Origin: Verrucomicrobia bacterium UBA2970
Lineage (GTDB): Bacteria; Verrucomicrobiota; Verrucomicrobiia; Limisphaerales; AAA164-E04
DNA length: 15,078 nucleotides
Direction of reading: 5' to 3'
NCBI GenBank assembly: GCA_002348345.1
Contig: DEAY01000162.1
Span: 1 to 15,078 of the forward strand
The number at the start of each line of letters is the position of its first letter. Positions within the stretch are counted from its first letter, which is position 1. Below are positions 14,736 to 15,078 of the stretch, piece by piece. Under the pieces are notes generated by a model, which was given only the letters and a program-made list of their open reading frames with translations, had not been told where the DNA came from and did not search any database. The position numbers and the translations under genes were made by a program.

Positions 14736-15078
14736 ATGATGCGTCCTCGTTCCATCCCCCTTCCGGGTTCATCCGTCCGTCGCGCCGTTCTTGCCCTCGT
14801 TCTCCTCGGGGTCGCGCTCGTCGGCTCCTTCCTCCGGGCCCACGACGATCCCAATGCCAAGCCTCGCACGTTCCGGGCTCTCGAAGTCGATGAACCCCTT
14901 GTGATTGACGGCTTGCTGAATGAGCCTTTCTGGAAACGAGCGGAGGTGACCAGCGGATTCATCGATCGCCGAACCGAGGAGCCCGCACGTCTGCAAACCC
15001 TCGTTCGTATCGCCTACACCAAGACCCATCTTTATGTCGGAGTTGAGGCGCTGGACGACGACATGGAGAATATTCACG
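14736..15078 (+). CDS. CBM9-like (DUF5916-type) exported protein, N-terminal part
   Basis: The frame opens with ATG ATG at 14736/14739, preceded directly by GGAG, and stays open to the window edge, so the gene is cut off on the right. The visible 114 residues begin with a basic segment and a hydrophobic signal (AVLALVLLGVALVGSFLRA). They continue with 'EVDEPLVIDGLLNEPFWKRAEVTSGFIDRRTEEPARLQTLVRIAYTKTHLYVGVEALDDDMENI'. The pattern I-D-G-x-L-x-E-x-x-W...V-x-x-x-Y-x-x-x-x-L-Y-V-G-V-x-A-x-D is that of the family 9 carbohydrate-binding-like domain at the N-terminus of DUF5916 and related proteins. In complete members an outer-membrane-barrel-like part follows; that cannot be checked here. It is 55 nt downstream of the lipoprotein hydrolase and the fifth exported product in a row. 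Confidence 0.82.
   Translation, partial: MMRPRSIPLPGSSVRRAVLALVLLGVALVGSFLRAHDDPNAKPRTFRALEVDEPLVIDGLLNEPFWKRAEVTSGFIDRRTEEPARLQTLVRIAYTKTHLYVGVEALDDDMENIH

Noticed and set aside
1..15078. tRNA, rRNA, CRISPR array, insertion sequence, prophage or toxin-antitoxin genes
   Set aside because: Read through on both strands for cloverleaf ends, regular spaced direct repeats, transposase or integrase motifs and small paired genes; none could be supported.

Overview
The window looks like a piece of a moderately GC-rich chromosome from a Verrucomicrobiota or Planctomycetota-type bacterium. The clearest pointer is the neighbouring pair of a DUF1587/1592/1595/1588/1585 'planctomycete cytochrome' protein and a Tat-exported DUF1552 protein. 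This pair is typical of those phyla and of Acidobacteria. A shortened glutamyl-tRNA reductase, a CcsA/HemX-type protein beside hemA, and many exported proteins of unknown function also fit. The assignment is inference from gene content; there is no rRNA or marker phylogeny here.

Layout, left to right. (1) 1-1443, plus strand: the C-terminal end of a cytochrome c assembly (CcsA/HemX-like) membrane protein, then hemA. (2) 1440-4564, minus strand: a secreted protein of unknown function, then an AMP-dependent acyl-CoA ligase, then a small two-helix membrane protein whose stop codon overlaps that of hemA (shared CTAG). A strong near-perfect palindrome (3641-3670) lies between the first two. (3) 4849-7939, plus strand: two adjacent transporters expected to share the LeuT fold. 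One is an Nramp-family protein that lacks the canonical metal-site residues, the other an ethanolamine-permease-type APC transporter. (4) 8142-15078, plus strand: five consecutive genes whose products all carry export signals. They are a multi-CxxCH DUF1592 protein with a duplicated N-terminal cytochrome domain, a DUF1552 Tat substrate (start overlaps the previous stop as ATGA), an ankyrin-repeat protein with a signal peptide, a lipoprotein alpha/beta hydrolase of the 'predicted peptidase' (COG4099) type, and the start of a CBM9-like/DUF5916-like protein cut by the window edge.

How the genes may work together. Block 1 supplies tetrapyrrole and cytochrome maturation functions. Block 4 encodes a periplasmic or cell-surface module with covalently bound haem sites, a scaffold-like ankyrin protein, an esterase and a possible carbohydrate-binding outer-membrane protein. 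A role in handling an extracellular substrate is plausible but unproven. No phage, IS, CRISPR, tRNA, rRNA or recognisable defence genes were seen. The best candidate for an undescribed system is the exported cytochrome/DUF1552/ankyrin block.
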